Counted from the first letter of the stretch, positions 1-10,800 are shown. The stretch: DNA of 64,000 nucleotides from Bettongia penicillata ogilbyi (GCA_023548195.1 JAJHZJ010000220.1:2363279-2427278); one strand, 5' to 3'. Numbers and translations: made by a program. Notes: generated from the letters alone by a model not told the origin.

Positions 1-104
1 CATCGCTGTTCCATGAAAAAGACACTCAATGTCTTGACCCTAGGCATTTTTTCTGACTCTTTTGCATTCCTGGAATGACTCCTGTCTTCCCTGACTTACT
101 TTTT
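1..104. other. Left flank of LTR element, unassigned
   Basis: About 100 bases before the first LTR. I see no repeat family or coding signal. They do not contain an obvious match to the sequence right of the second LTR (from 7571), so no target-site duplication of the retroviral element could be recognised. Confidence 0.4.
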
Positions 105-469
105 TGGAAAACAAGGAAGAAGTTCTGTTTCCACAGAGTTATGACCTAGTACAGTGAGATTAGAAGTCAGAAACTTACGTGCAGGCTTGACAACCTGTTT
201 GAGGGAAAGTCTGTCAAAGAGGAGAACACAAAGTCACATGGCCAGTGGATGGTGGGGTGCAAAGTCCAAAATTCAGAACAGTATATGAAGCTTCCATTGG
301 TCTGAACAAGTTGTAGTCTTCCTGTAGCCTTGCTTGGAAACTACCCATACACAAGGCACTCCTTCCTCCTGAAGAGGTATAGAGTCAGCTTTGGCCAAAT
401 TGTTCAATTCCTCTGAACTTTAATAAATTTCCCTTAATATCTTTTTGTGTGTCAAAAGCTCCTCTAATA
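105..469 (+). repeat. 5' LTR of an old endogenous retrovirus-like element
   Basis: This block and 7190-7570 align almost end to end in the same orientation, by eye about 85-88% identical. Long shared stretches include gaagaagttctgtttccaca and ggtctgaacaagttgt. The copy starts with TG and ends ctctaata, where the partner ends ctctaaca (the usual TG...CA form). An AATAAA lies near 423-428, a likely polyadenylation signal. Directly downstream is a primer-binding-site-like motif, which orients the element on the plus strand. LTR divergence implies an old insertion. The exact LTR start is uncertain because a T-rich stretch before the TG is also shared. Confidence 0.8.
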
Positions 470-472
470 ATT

Positions 473-490
473 TGGCAGCCCACATGGGGC
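473..490 (+). promoter_or_regulatory. Primer-binding-site-like motif, lysine tRNA type
   Basis: Three bases after the LTR, tggcagcccacatggggc matches 14 of 18 positions of the site complementary to the 3' end of tRNA-Lys used by betaretrovirus-like (class II) elements. Place, spacing and sequence agree with a tRNA-primed reverse transcription site. With mismatches this could also be read as another tRNA type, so the class II assignment is tentative. Confidence 0.6.
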
Positions 491-3104
491 CCAATTAGCA
501 GATCTTGGATGAGATTTGGTAAGATACCACAGGATGAGCATGCACCCACTGAGTTTAATTTTCCCTGTAGGTTGAACCTACACCACCTGAACTCTCAACA
601 TTGAGCCATTGGTAGGGATGCCAGTGGAATTAGGGGAGGAAATTTTCCATCTGACTAAGTGAGCCACTATACTGGGCAAAGGTCAGTCTAGCCTGGTAAC
701 TTGCACTCCGGGGCCATCTTTTACCAAGAGTGAAGTGCTGCATGGAGATTTTTTGTTGGTCATATCCCTGTCCAGGAATTTCCTGGTTGGCCCTAAGCTA
801 ATGAGTGAATTCAGAGTTCTAGGAATTTGAGCAATGGTGGGGAGGAGAGCCCCTGGTGATTAGGGAGGAATTTAACCCAAAAAATTGACTAAAATCCACA
901 TACAATACACACACACACATACACACACACACATATATTGCTTTTTGGCTTGAACTGGTTGTAGGAGTAGTGTAAAAAGGAGAGCTGAAAACCTTTAAAA
1001 ATCTTTCTTCCTGCATTCTAACTTCTGGAGAAGTTTTTTAATGTTAAAAGAATAATAAAGGAAGGGAACTTTTTTTTTCACTCAGATCGCTCTTTGTAGA
1101 GTTTTCAACTTACAAAAGTATGGCTCTTTTGATATGTAAACTGTTAAACTCTTAACTTCTATTTTTTTTTTTTTTTTTGAAGGAGTAGGAAGGCTGGAAG
1201 AGATTGGTGAGTATATGGTTTATTTGAAATGTAAAGGAGGAGAGACATGGGTGAGAATACAGAATGTCCATGTGCTCAGACCTCCCTCTCGTGCCTCATC
1301 TCACTTCAAAAATTGTTTAGCTTGATTGGGAAAACAATAGGCAAAATTATGGAAGGTTATTGGATTTAAAATTTTAAAAATTGTTTACTGTGATTTGTAA
1401 CTATTGCTCTTAGTTATTAAGCTCCCAAGCCCCATGTTTGGAAGCCACACCTTGTCAACTTTTAATCAAATTACTTGCCCCTTTTGCCTAGGCTAAGTAG
1501 GCTCATTAGTTAATCTGATTCAAATATTTTGTCAGAATTGGGAAGGTATTTTTCCCCTCAGATATGGGAGGGGCAGTCCATTCTCAACCTCACTGAAAGG
1601 AGAGTCTCTTTTTTATTGGAAATTAGCAAGAAGAAGAGTATCAAACAGGCAGTCTGGAGTGAAAAGTTGAGTTTTGATTTTATGAGATCTTTAAACCAAA
1701 ATCTGTACTTTGTGTTTAAATTAAGTCAATATATATGATACCAGACAATGTGTATGAAATTGCAAATTAACTTTAAAATTTCATTTTTTTTCTTTTTTTA
1801 ATTTTTTTTCAAACATATATTTATTTATTTTTTACTTTTTCAGTGATTTCTTTTAGAAGCTATAACTCTCTCCAGCTTCTGAAAGATGAAGATGAGGACT
1901 GTGAGGATTTAGACAGTCAATTATTTAACCTTTTGAAGCTAAGAAAGCTTCTGTCTGAGGAGACTGGCAACTTAAATGCAATTCTTTTGGCCTCTGCATA
2001 GATCAAAAATCTAGTCTTAGAATATTGACATATTTTAAGCTAACCTGAGGAGAACAGCTATGATTTCAAATTCTTTGTAAAACCTTATAAGCTTTTCCAA
2101 GTATATAGCCTGAAATTCCCAAGGGGGATGGAATGGAAAGCTGGAATGGGATTGTGAGAGTTCATTGTTTTGTGAGCCTTGGAGTGGAGAGGGAACATGG
2201 GAGACAGGGTTTCAACTCTTTAAGGAAGTAGAGTAAAAATGGAAAAACCTGTTCAGAGCTGAGAATTATCACCATGTGTTCCTTCAAGTGATTATGTGAA
2301 GTTTTGAATAAAGCTTTCTTTTCAGTAGCAAGAGTATTTGACTTAAGAATAAAAAGGTTAAAATGTTTATGATTAGTGATTATAGATCCAGATTTGATAT
2401 AATTCAAGTCAAATCTCTCCCGAAGGAGTAAAAACCAGCATCTGTGAAGGCTCTTCCTACCAGTATAAAGAAGAAAAATATATTGTTATTTGGAATTTAT
2501 GATTTTAAAGTGCTTTACACAAGGATGGGTATATGTTAGATGCAATGTTAATCTAATATATCTATCATAATTTTTAAATTTGGATTTTGTTATATATAGG
2601 TTGGTGGTTTAAAAGGATGTGATAGAAATTTACTCATTTCAAACTTATATTTGGTTATAAATACGCAGTGATAATACTGATGTTTGCTATATAATGGTAT
2701 ATTTTCTATTTGAAATATTGGCTAAAATGATGTAATTTGTGAAAGATCTCATTCATCCAGAGTGAGTATAATTAGGAAAGAATGAACAAGTTTGTGAAGC
2801 AAGGAAATAAATCCTTCAGCCTGTAAGTTTAGTCATTAACCTCTTTGCTTTGTTTGAACTGGAATTAGATTCCAGCACACACAGTTATGGTTAAAATATA
2901 AAGGGAAACTGAATAATCCGAGCAATGGGATTGAGAAATTTGGAATGATAAATAAAGGTTTGATTGAAAATATGAAAGGCAGATAAGATTTGAATAGTTG
3001 TTCTGCATGTGTCAGGTTCAAACAGTTTTAGTAAATTGTGAGGGTGTGAGGAGGCATTTTAAGAAGACAGAATATCATGTAACTTAATTTGATAATTAAT
3101 AGTA
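491..3104 (+). mobile_element. Internal region of the LTR element, first part, decayed
   Basis: Sequence between the primer-site motif and the nested L1 fragment. No frame stays open long enough to call gag or pol. A CA/TA microsatellite sits near 905-935. A 48-codon open run at 1857-2001 (plus strand) encodes a strongly acidic segment (DEDEDCEDLD) and ends in TAG; it may be a degraded internal coding remnant but I cannot assign it. AT-rich stretches around 1740-1840 and 2500-2720 hold nothing I recognise. The element is inactive. Confidence 0.5.
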
Positions 3105-4000
3105 CAATCCTCTGAGAACTTGATTTTCAAAATCCTTTCTGAGCTCTTCCATGGCCTGAGTCCATTGCATATATATTTCAGATGTTTGGGATACAGGGGT
3201 CTTGACTTCTATGTCTTTACCTGATGGTAAGCATTGGTCTTCCTCATAAAAAATGAAAGGTGGAAACATCTGTTCCCCAAGGATGTAGCCTTCTATGGTC
3301 TTATTTTTCTTCCCTTTTCTGGGTATTTTCCCAGGCAGTTACTTGACTTCTGAGATTCCTCTCCACCCCCGCCTAGATCCGCCCAGCTAAGTGCTTGGGG
3401 TCTGAGATTCAAATGCTGCTTCCAAGCCTCAGGGCTTTCACGGGGGGGGGGGGGGGGGGGGTGCTATTCAATGTGAGCTTAAGTTCTGGTGCTCAAGTGG
3501 GGGCAGGGCTGCCTTCCAGGCTCAGTTCCCTCAGGGGGTTTATGCTGAGACCTTCAGTAATGGAGTGGAGCTCCTGCCTGCTTGGGGAGCCCAGATTTGC
3601 TGCTGTCCCTGTCTCTGCTGCTGCCTCCTGAGGGGCCCTGAGTTATGGAGACACCCTGCTTCCCTCTCAGCCATCCCAGAAGTCTCTGTCACTGACCTGT
3701 AGCACCTGTGCGTGGAGGGACCTTCGCTGCTGCTGGAGGTTCTGTCCCTGAAGCCTGTTCGGATCTGCTCCTCTTGGGGCCGTGTGGCCAGGGCTGGGCT
3801 CCACTGTCTGGTTCGTGACGGGGACCTTTGGCAATGGTTTTTCAGGGCTCTTTGGATAGGAAATCTCCTCCACTGCGTTGCTGCATGGCTTCAACTGCTC
3901 CAGATTTTGTGGGGAGTTCTTTTTACAGGAAATTTATGGGCTGTGGGTTCGGAGCTAGCATATATGAGTCTTTCTACTCCTCCATCTTGGCTCCTCCCCT
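3105..4000 (-). mobile_element. L1 5' end only (5'UTR plus start of ORF1), nested in the LTR element
   Basis: On the minus strand the segment begins with the L1 start signature ggaggagccaagatggagga (3980-3999), runs through a GC-rich 5'UTR and ends in the start of ORF1. The last part (cttgattttcaaaatc, cttccatggc on the plus strand) matches the HAL1 copy near 57,570-57,620. It includes a run of 20 G on the plus strand at 3442-3461. ORF2 and the 3' end are absent, the reverse of normal 5' truncation, so a later deletion or an aberrant insertion removed them. The plus-strand ORFs at 3395-4103 are antisense shadows. Confidence 0.75.
3442..3461 (+). repeat. Homopolymer run of 20 G
   Basis: Twenty consecutive G on the plus strand, preceded by cttcac and followed by tgctattc. 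It lies in the L1 5'UTR (C run on the L1 sense strand). Such a run can form a G-quadruplex and is also a place where sequencing length is unreliable. Confidence 0.9.
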
Positions 4001-4984
4001 CTATAAACTGTTTTTAAGAGAGGAAAATATTCCTTTTATGAAGAAATGTTTTGTAAAATATTTTGTGTGGTTTTTGGGAGGTCTAACAAATTTATATTTG
4101 TAAACTAATTTGTTATATAAAGGTTTGTGTGGGGGTTGGAAGATAAAGGACAAGATAAAGAAGAGCAGGAATTTTATGGTTCCAGGAAGCTCTGTGATAA
4201 ATTTAAGACCACATTATAGTGTTCTTTTCATGCACCTTCAAAGTCTAGTCATTATTACAGAAGGATTTTTAAGATCAAATCTGAACTCAGAGCTGCTCAG
4301 AGAAAAGATATCAACTCTTTCCTATTAGCAAAGGAAAGGAAAGGTACCAGCTCCACATGGCTCCCCTAAGGCTGTAAAAGCCTGAAAGCATCATCCAAGT
4401 GGTTGTAGCATCTGAAGCTAGAAAGCAGTGGCACCTCAGACTTTTGTGAACTAGCTTTCTTAAAGCTGTAGTTTCTGTGTAAGGTATATCAAATTCATTT
4501 TAACTATTTGTGTGTGGAGTTCCTAAATAAGGAACTTGTTTTGGTGATAAACAATCTCTACTGATTGACTTTCAGGAAAAATTTAAGATCTAAGTCCTGG
4601 TAAAAGTTTTGATTAGTGAAAGTTGCTTTCTGATGCAAAAGCCTCTAAGACCATTCCCAATTGTGTTCTACTACTCAGAGAAGAATGTGACAGTTACAGG
4701 CAGAAGTTTGCCCCAGGGGACAATCCTATCCTTAGCCTGGGATGGGATCCTTCTGGCTCAGTTTCCCCATTGTTTTCTGAAAATGCATGTTTTCTCACTT
4801 GACTATTTCTGAGTCTGCCCAAATTGGTACTCTTGTATAGTCTTGTGAAAGAGAAAATCCCTGAAATGTCATATTTTCTAAATGTTACGGGAATAATTAG
4901 ATAAAGGAAAGGAAACAAAAGCATAAATATGATAATGAATTTTGTTCCATAGAATAAGGCTGGAATTTAAATTTAACTATAATT
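4001..4984 (+). mobile_element. Internal region of the LTR element, second part, decayed
   Basis: Continues between the L1 5' fragment and an LTR-like block. No frame longer than about 80 codons and no retroviral motif recognised. A short gaaagg tandem occurs at 4330-4342. Confidence 0.35.
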
Positions 4985-5440
4985 GTATGGAATTGTTGAG
5001 GTTAGGGCTGCTTGGGTCCCCAAAATAGTGACATGCTTGGTCCTGTTCAAATGAATTCAACACAAGCCTTCTTTCAGCTAAAGAATGTCAAAGTTAGTTA
5101 AGGTTTGTCAATGTTGGGTAGACTTTTAGGGAATCTGAGCATTTGTATTACTAATGAAAGTGGACTGGATTGGAGTCTAAGCACTTTCATGGATCTGATT
5201 TATACAGGGACTGTGGAAGGAGTTCAGGGGTGACCCCAAGGAGTCTTGGGCTTCCAGGGATGGTCTTGATGGGAGTGGCCAGAAGCATGGGGAATTGGAT
5301 TGATAGGGCATAGTGACAGGGAAAAGCTTATGGGGCTCAAAAGAACCCATTCAAGTGGGGAAATCCAAGGAGTTTTCAAGGTGAAGTTTTCCAGGGCCCT
5401 GTTAGACAAGTGGGATTAAAACTCTTTTGGGGTAAGAGAC
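4985..5440 (-). repeat. LTR-like block of another retroviral family, probably minus strand
   Basis: This G-rich block shares the string caagccttctttcag and the nearby gaattca with 41,090-41,125, where the same string is followed by aaagtttattg, the complement of a CAATAAA polyadenylation signal. That fits an LTR R/U5 region on the minus strand. No partner LTR is visible, so it may be a solo LTR inserted in the larger element. The family name is unknown to me and the borders are soft. Confidence 0.45.
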
Positions 5441-7174
5441 AAAGATCCCAACTTGGAATAGGTCTTTATATGTTACAAAGTGCTTGGATATTAATACAAT
5501 TGACTGAATTAATTACTGAGACTAAATCAGAGACATCTTCACTTTGTGGAAAGTAATTTCAGTCTAATTTCTTAGAGGCAAGTAACCTCTGGTAATATTT
5601 TGCATTTATGGAAAGTTAATTGGTTCTGTTTTGTTTTGAATTCATTCATGAACATATGTTGAAGTTACTGTTTTAACTTATATGTGTAACTTATTCTTTT
5701 AGACTGAGCATGGTTGGAAAGGGAAAAAGAAGTTTGGGAAATAGATGCAAATCTATTAGAGCAATAACTTATAATGATTATTATTTAATCAGATACTAGA
5801 ACTTCTATAGAAAGGCATGCAAGCTTCTTAAGACTTGCTTTCTTTAAAGATGCTCCTCAGTCAATGTGAAATTATAGCCATATCTGAAACTGATTATTGG
5901 AACTATTTTAAGGTTTTATGGAATATTAATTAACTGTTCTTCTGAGTCTAACTCCAGGTATGGATAGTAAGAGTGGCTGTCAGAGCCACTGATCAACAAT
6001 GACAGTGAGCCTGTGAGATGCTGGTATGAACTGCAAAAAGGTGATCTCTTGGGAAGTTTTGGCAGAATGTCTGTTCCACCTGAGCTGATGTAGGATTCTC
6101 CTGATTCAATTTCCCCACTGACACCTGGCTGACTTTAAGCCTGGCCAAATGACAGTTGACCATCTACTCCTGCCTGGAACTGAGAAGAAGTTAAGAAGAT
6201 GTTTCCCTGCTTATGTCCCTTCTCTTAATGGCAAATTCCTATAACCAAAAGTTTTGTGAGCATATTACCAGATCTATTAAATAATGGATTGTTGGTAGAG
6301 GAGGTTAAGTTCGAAAATTAAGCTATTAGGCTTAGGATTTTAGACCAATAACAATATATTAGGATCCTTTAATTCTTAGGAATAGCATGGACACAGATTG
6401 AGGGCCTATGAGTTTAACATACTTAGTTAATACTATTCTTGTTTCAGTTAATGTTAAAAGAAGAATGATTTGTGGTCTATCTTGTAAATGCTTTAAAAGA
6501 AGCATCATATGACCAGAAGTTGATTGTTTTATGATGTGATGTGTACTGTGCTTAAAATGATTACTTATTGTATTTATATGTGTACTGGAGACTGTTCTTA
6601 ATTCCTTAGTGAAATTTCATCCTCCTGATGGGGGAAATGAATACTGATTTAATGTAAAATCTGGGTCCTAATGTGAATTTCTTAAACATAACAATTGACC
6701 AAAGTTCCAATTTTGATTTTGGAAGAGTGATAGGAATATATAGCTTCAGAATTGTAATCTAAAATTGCATTAAGTTTGGTTTTGTAGGAGAGTGGTCATT
6801 TGAATTTCTACAAAAAGATAAAGGGAAGAAAATGCTGAGGTGCTATGCTGAAGATGGTTTGAACAAGCAGTCAGACCAAAGAAATGCATCAGATGATGTT
6901 CCTGCCCAGACTGCTGTGTGAGATGAAACTTCTGAAAGGACGGTTCATTGATTGGCCTTTTTCATCTGAATCTCTGTATCTAGTTACAGATTACAGAACT
7001 AACTTAAAGAAGTTAGACTTCCCCCTTGTAATTTGTCAATGTGTTGGTCAACTTTGCTCCCTTTCCATATTCAAATAAAGGGAAGATAGGTGAAGGGAAG
7101 CATTCATAAGGGAAAGAAAGTGAAGAGGTAGTGTTTGGATTTAGATGTGGAAACAGAAATTTTAACAAAGAGAT
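5441..7174 (+). mobile_element. Internal region of the LTR element, third part, decayed
   Basis: AT-rich sequence leading to the polypurine tract. No frame over about 75 codons and no reverse transcriptase, integrase or envelope motif visible in any frame. Either the coding genes have decayed beyond recognition or this was a non-autonomous element. Confidence 0.45.
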
Positions 7175-7183
7175 AAAGGGGGG
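7175..7183 (+). promoter_or_regulatory. Polypurine tract of the LTR element
   Basis: AAAGGGGGG lies seven bases before the TG that opens the second LTR. This is the expected place and sequence for the plus-strand primer of retroviral reverse transcription. It supports reading the two LTRs and the interior as one provirus. Confidence 0.65.
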
Positions 7184-7189
7184 ACTTTT

Positions 7190-7570
7190 TGAGAAATAAG
7201 GAAGAAGTTCTGTTTCCACAGAGCTGTGACCTGGCACAGTCAGGTTAGAGGTCAGAAACTTGTGTGCAGGCTTGACAAGCTGTTTGTGGTAAAGTCAATC
7301 AGAGAGGAGGACATGAAGTCACATAGCCAGCGGATGGTGGGGCATAAAGTCCAAAATTCAGAAGAGTATGAGAAGCTTTCATTGGTCTGAACAAGTTGTG
7401 GTCTTTCTGTAGCCTTACTTGGAAGCTACCCAGACATAATGAATGTAGAAGGCACTCCCTCCTCCTGAAGAGAGGCAAAGTTAGCTTTGGCCAAAGTGTT
7501 CAATTCCTCTGAATTCTACTTTAAAAAATTTTTCTTGATAGCTTTTCATGTGTCAAGTGTGTCTCTAACA
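7190..7570 (+). repeat. 3' LTR of the endogenous retrovirus-like element
   Basis: Direct repeat of 105-469, beginning TGAGAAATAAGG and ending ctctaaca. It has about ten extra bases near 7438-7450 (cataatgaatgtag) that the 5' copy lacks, and its AATAAA has decayed to AAAAAA. An L2 3' end follows directly at 7571, so the element probably landed in or beside older L2 sequence. Confidence 0.8.
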
Positions 7571-7845
7571 CCTTAAATCCCAACTGGCATTCCATATTCT
7601 ACAGGAAACTTTCCTGAACCCTCCATGATTCCTGTGTTTTCCCTCTTTTAATTATTTCCTATTTTTTTCTTGTATTTAGCTTGCTTTGTATGTATTTGTT
7701 TATACATTGTGTCCTGTTAAACTGTTAAGTTCCTTGAGGATAAGGACTGCCTTTTGCCTCTTTTTGTATCACTAGTGCTTAGCATTGTGTCTGGCACATA
7801 AAAGGAGCTTAATAAATATTTACTGACAGAATGAATGAACATTAA
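7571..7845 (+). mobile_element. L2 LINE, 3' end
   Basis: The string aagttccttgaggataaggactg, then gtatcactagtgcttagcattgtgtctggcacata and gcttaataaatatttactgacagaatgaatga, is the classic L2 3' end on the plus strand, with its short terminal tga/aatg repeats. Inactive fossil. Confidence 0.85.
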
Positions 7846-7929
7846 GTTTATGTTTTCAATCTAAGTAACTGATCAAAATGTTAAATGATTCCTGGTATAG
7901 TGCTGATCATAAACATGTGTCATAGAGTT

Positions 7930-8105
7930 CTTTTATATGCAAATCAACTCTTTAATTTATTTTTCAGCTCAATCTTTAAAACTTTTTTGAAATCTACTTC
8001 TGAGCTCCTTGAAGACCGAGGCTGTTTTGGCCCTTCTTTGTATCTCCAGGGCTTAGACTGTCCCCAGGACATAGTAGGCACTTAAAAATTCTTAACTGCA
8101 TGACT
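7930..8105 (+). mobile_element. L2 LINE, second 3' end fragment
   Basis: gagctccttgaagaccgaggctg, tatctccagggcttagac and acatagtaggcacttaaaaattctt repeat the L2 3' end signature in the same orientation as the copy just upstream, from which about 85 unassigned bases separate it. Confidence 0.75.
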
Positions 8106-8148
8106 AACACAAGCTACCATCTGGCATCTTGGTTTTGTCTGAACATTA

Positions 8149-8173
8149 TATGTTTCTATGTTATAGAAACATA
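8149..8173. repeat. Perfect 11-bp inverted repeat with 3-base loop
   Basis: tatgtttctat, loop gtt, atagaaacata. The arms are perfectly complementary. It may be a chance palindrome in AT-rich DNA or the middle of a decayed foldback element; no longer flanking inverted repeat was seen. Confidence 0.7.
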
Positions 8174-8394
8174 AATTTGCCCTCATTGTTGATGTCTTAT
8201 TGTCTCTGCTTCTGCTGACTTCTGTAGACATTTCAGCTGTTGGTTTCTGTCTTTTGTGTGCTAATTATGTCAGCTCTCATTATCTGCTCATTGTCTTATT
8301 CATGATTTTAATTTTTTTTAGCAAGGTACATGGTACATAGTATGAGCTAAAGAAATGTTGGTTTTTATTATTATTATTATAATTATTATTTTAT

Positions 8395-8505
8395 ATGCCA
8401 AGCATTATGCTAAGTGATTTAGGACACGAAGACCAGAATAAGTCTTCAATGAACTTGTATTCTACTAGGGGTGACAAATGGATATATAAATTGATGCAAG
8501 GTAAT
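8395..8505 (+). mobile_element. Old MIR/L3-type remnant
   Basis: tatgccaagcattatgctaagtga, then a tract like 'cttcaatgaacttgtattctactagggg', matches the widespread 'atgccaggcactgtgctaag ... caaggagcttacattctaat' repeat seen again at 12,340, 15,830 and 20,845. An ATT-rich simple tract (8366-8394) precedes it. Confidence 0.55.
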
Positions 8506-8789
8506 TGATGCTTTCCTAGGATGCTAAATAACATTATTGCTAAGATACACTAGCATTATGAATTTATAAAAGAATTTCGGATTTTTTAATATATAGAAAG
8601 TTTTATATTATTTATTAATAGCAGGATTTAGAGAAGAAAAAATATCAGTAACTATATACACACATAAATAAAAGATGTTAGTCATATACTATTTAGTAAA
8701 ATTGCTTTTCCCTGCTTCATCTGAATGGGTATATGGTAGGGGAAAAGAGAATGGGAGTAGACCTTCTTTCTATGTCTACCAGGATCTTG

Positions 8790-8975
8790 ATACAGAGAAA
8801 CATGGTATGATTAAAATACTATTGGTTTTGGAGTCAGGAAGATATAGATTCAAATCCTAGTTTTGCCACTTAGCATTTGTGTGCTCTTGGAAAAGGTAGA
8901 TAGATTCTGTACATTGGTTTCCTTATATGTGAATGAAGGGATTAGAACTGATCACTTTCAGCTCTAAATCCATGA
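8790..8975 (+). mobile_element. MIR-type SINE
   Basis: ttttggagtcaggaagatatagattcaaatcctagttttgccactt is the tRNA-like MIR head and core. It is followed by ggtttccttatatgtgaatgaagggattagaactgatcactttcagctctaaatccatgat, the usual MIR continuation. Plus strand. Confidence 0.8.
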
Positions 8976-9119
8976 TGAATAAAATTCTCTCCTTCTTCTG
9001 CAAAAGAATGAAACTCCACCAGGAGTTCTGGGGATAGTGAGTACTTGGGGAAGATTTGGGATTGAAATAAGAAAAAAAAAAATTCACTACAGAGATTCTG
9101 CTGTCTAATACCAAATTGA

Positions 9120-9315
9120 ATTTAAAGCTTGTAGAATATCTAGATGGAAAATTCATCCAAAGACTGAATTGTGATCTATAAACATAATGAAATATTATTG
9201 TGTCGTAAAAAATGACAAGTATAAAGAAGTTTGAGAAACTTAGGAAACTGTCAAATGAACTGATCAACAATTTATATGATGCATATAATAAAGTAAAGAG
9301 AAATAACACTAAAAT
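9120..9315 (+). mobile_element. Old L1 3' fragment
   Basis: aacataatgaaatattattgtgtcgtaaaaaatgacaag and gaaacttaggaaactgtcaaatgaactgat mirror the L1 ORF2-end/3'UTR phrase 'aatgtaatggaatattattgtgc.ataagaaatgatga'. Plus strand and strongly diverged. The 128-codon minus-strand ORF across it (8923-9309) is an antisense shadow. Confidence 0.65.
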
Positions 9316-9519
9316 GTGGAAGAACTTTTTAGGGCACCATAGAACAAAGACAAGTTAAATGAGTATGCTCTGGACTTCAGAGCACCTGAGTTCAAAGACC
9401 AGTGAATTATATAAAAATCTAGTCAAAACGATTAAGTTCCTGTAGAAAGCAGACTTTGCTAAAGGTGTGGAATAGATCTTGTTCAAAGATTCTGATTAGG
9501 TTGATTTTTACTAAGTTAA

Positions 9520-9715
9520 GGAACAAGACACAATGGAAAGAGAGAGGCGTTTGGAATTAGAAGCCCTAGTTTCACATCCCAACTCTTATCTGTGTGACCT
9601 TAGGCATGTCACTTAACCTCTGAGGGCCTTAGTTTCTTCAACTACAAAATGAAGATGTTGAATTAGGTGACATCAAAGCTACCTTTCAGTTTTAAAAATA
9701 CTTAATCACTGTTCA
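9520..9715 (+). mobile_element. MIR-type SINE
   Basis: Carries in order a tRNA-like box region (ttggaattagaagccctagtttc), the core tctgtgtgaccttaggcatgtcacttaacctctgagggccttagtttcttc and aaaatgaagatgttgaatta. Plus strand. Confidence 0.85.
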
Positions 9716-10019
9716 ATTAAATAACCAATGTTAATTTCAGATGAATGATAATGATGCATACTTTCCCCTTCTCAGCAGAGAAGTGGTATACTATATGTGT
9801 AGGATGACTTAAGTGTTTGCAGACATGATGTCCTCCTTTTTCTCCTCTTCCTCCTTCTTCCTTAAAAGTATTTCTTTGTTATAAGGGTTCATTAAATGGT
9901 TAAGTGTGGGCTAGAGGTAATTTGAGGAATTCGAAATAAATAAAAGCATTATGAATAAAACATTTATTTAAAAAAACATAGGCCAAAAAGTCCAACAGCA
10001 ATAAGGTTTTCCTTTCATC
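9716..10019. other. No recognised feature
   Basis: Unassigned AT-rich sequence with a short TCC/CTT-rich tract near 9835-9862. No coding frame. Confidence 0.4.
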
Positions 10020-10560
10020 ATAAAACTAGATGAAAATTCCTTCAAAATTCACCTAAACCGATACCAAATAAGGTTAAATATACTATCTCCCTCAACTAAA
10101 ACAGTTGTCCTAATAGTATTGCCCTGGGCTAAGCTCTATGCATCATTAAAAAACAACAGCATGTTGTCATGTAGAAAGAAGCTAAAAATTATTTTGTGTA
10201 TATTAACATGGAAATATTATGCTAATTAACCCCTTAGTTCTAATTGTTCTAATTCAACAAATCAATTACTGTTATTAGAGAGACTAATTCAAAATGCTGC
10301 TGCTTTAATAAATCTCATGAATATTGAATGATAGACAGCTGCCCTTGAAATTACAGTCTGATAAATAGAAGGAGTCAATTAAGAGGGCAAAAAAGCTATT
10401 AAGAATTGAAAAACAAGTGGCTTTCTGCTATTATAGATTCTCATGAGAAAAGGTCATAAAACTAATAAATACACCTTGCTTGACAATGAGGCTCCTAAGG
10501 AGCGTAAAAAACAAAAAATCAGAAAACTTAACAGTTTGCTTCCATATCATCAAGGATATA
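10020..10560. promoter_or_regulatory. Candidate conserved non-coding element
   Basis: About 540 bases that match no repeat I know, lying between repeat-rich sequences. They are packed with homeodomain-type cores (ctaattaac at 10,213, ctaattgttctaattc, caattac, caattaag), a tgatagacagctg string (TALE-like and E-box-like) and aataaatctcatgaata. This makeup is typical of vertebrate developmental enhancers in gene-poor regions. Sequence makeup alone cannot prove conservation, so this is a candidate only. Confidence 0.35.
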
Positions 10561-10786
10561 CATAATTCCCTAAATTATATTCTGATCTCCTCATTTCAGT
10601 ACTAAAAATGTATAGGTCTTTGATGCATGACTACTTTATTATCTAGTCACCTAATGGGTGTTTTTATTCCATACATATTTCATAAATATGTTGAGACACT
10701 TCTCACCTCTAAATTAGTTTTAAATTGGGGAGACATTCCCCTCAAAAATAGTATTTGTTTAACTATGCCTGTAATTTAAGTAACTG

Positions 10787-10800
10787 CCACTAGATGGCAG
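10787..10800 (+). promoter_or_regulatory. Perfect CTCF core motif
   Basis: CCACTAGATGGCAG fits every position of the published CTCF core consensus CCASYAGRKGGCRS. It does not sit in a SINE I can recognise, unlike many CTCF sites spread by SINEs. It lies about 230 bases right of the candidate conserved block, where an insulator or loop anchor would be reasonable. Occupancy is inference. Confidence 0.6.

Noticed and set aside
3395..4103. Three GC-rich plus-strand ORFs of 78-101 codons
   Set aside because: They are antisense to an L1 5'UTR, which is GC-rich and keeps frames open by composition.
8923..9309. 128-codon minus-strand ORF
   Set aside because: Antisense to an L1 3' remnant and a MIR; hydrophobic low-complexity translation with no domain.
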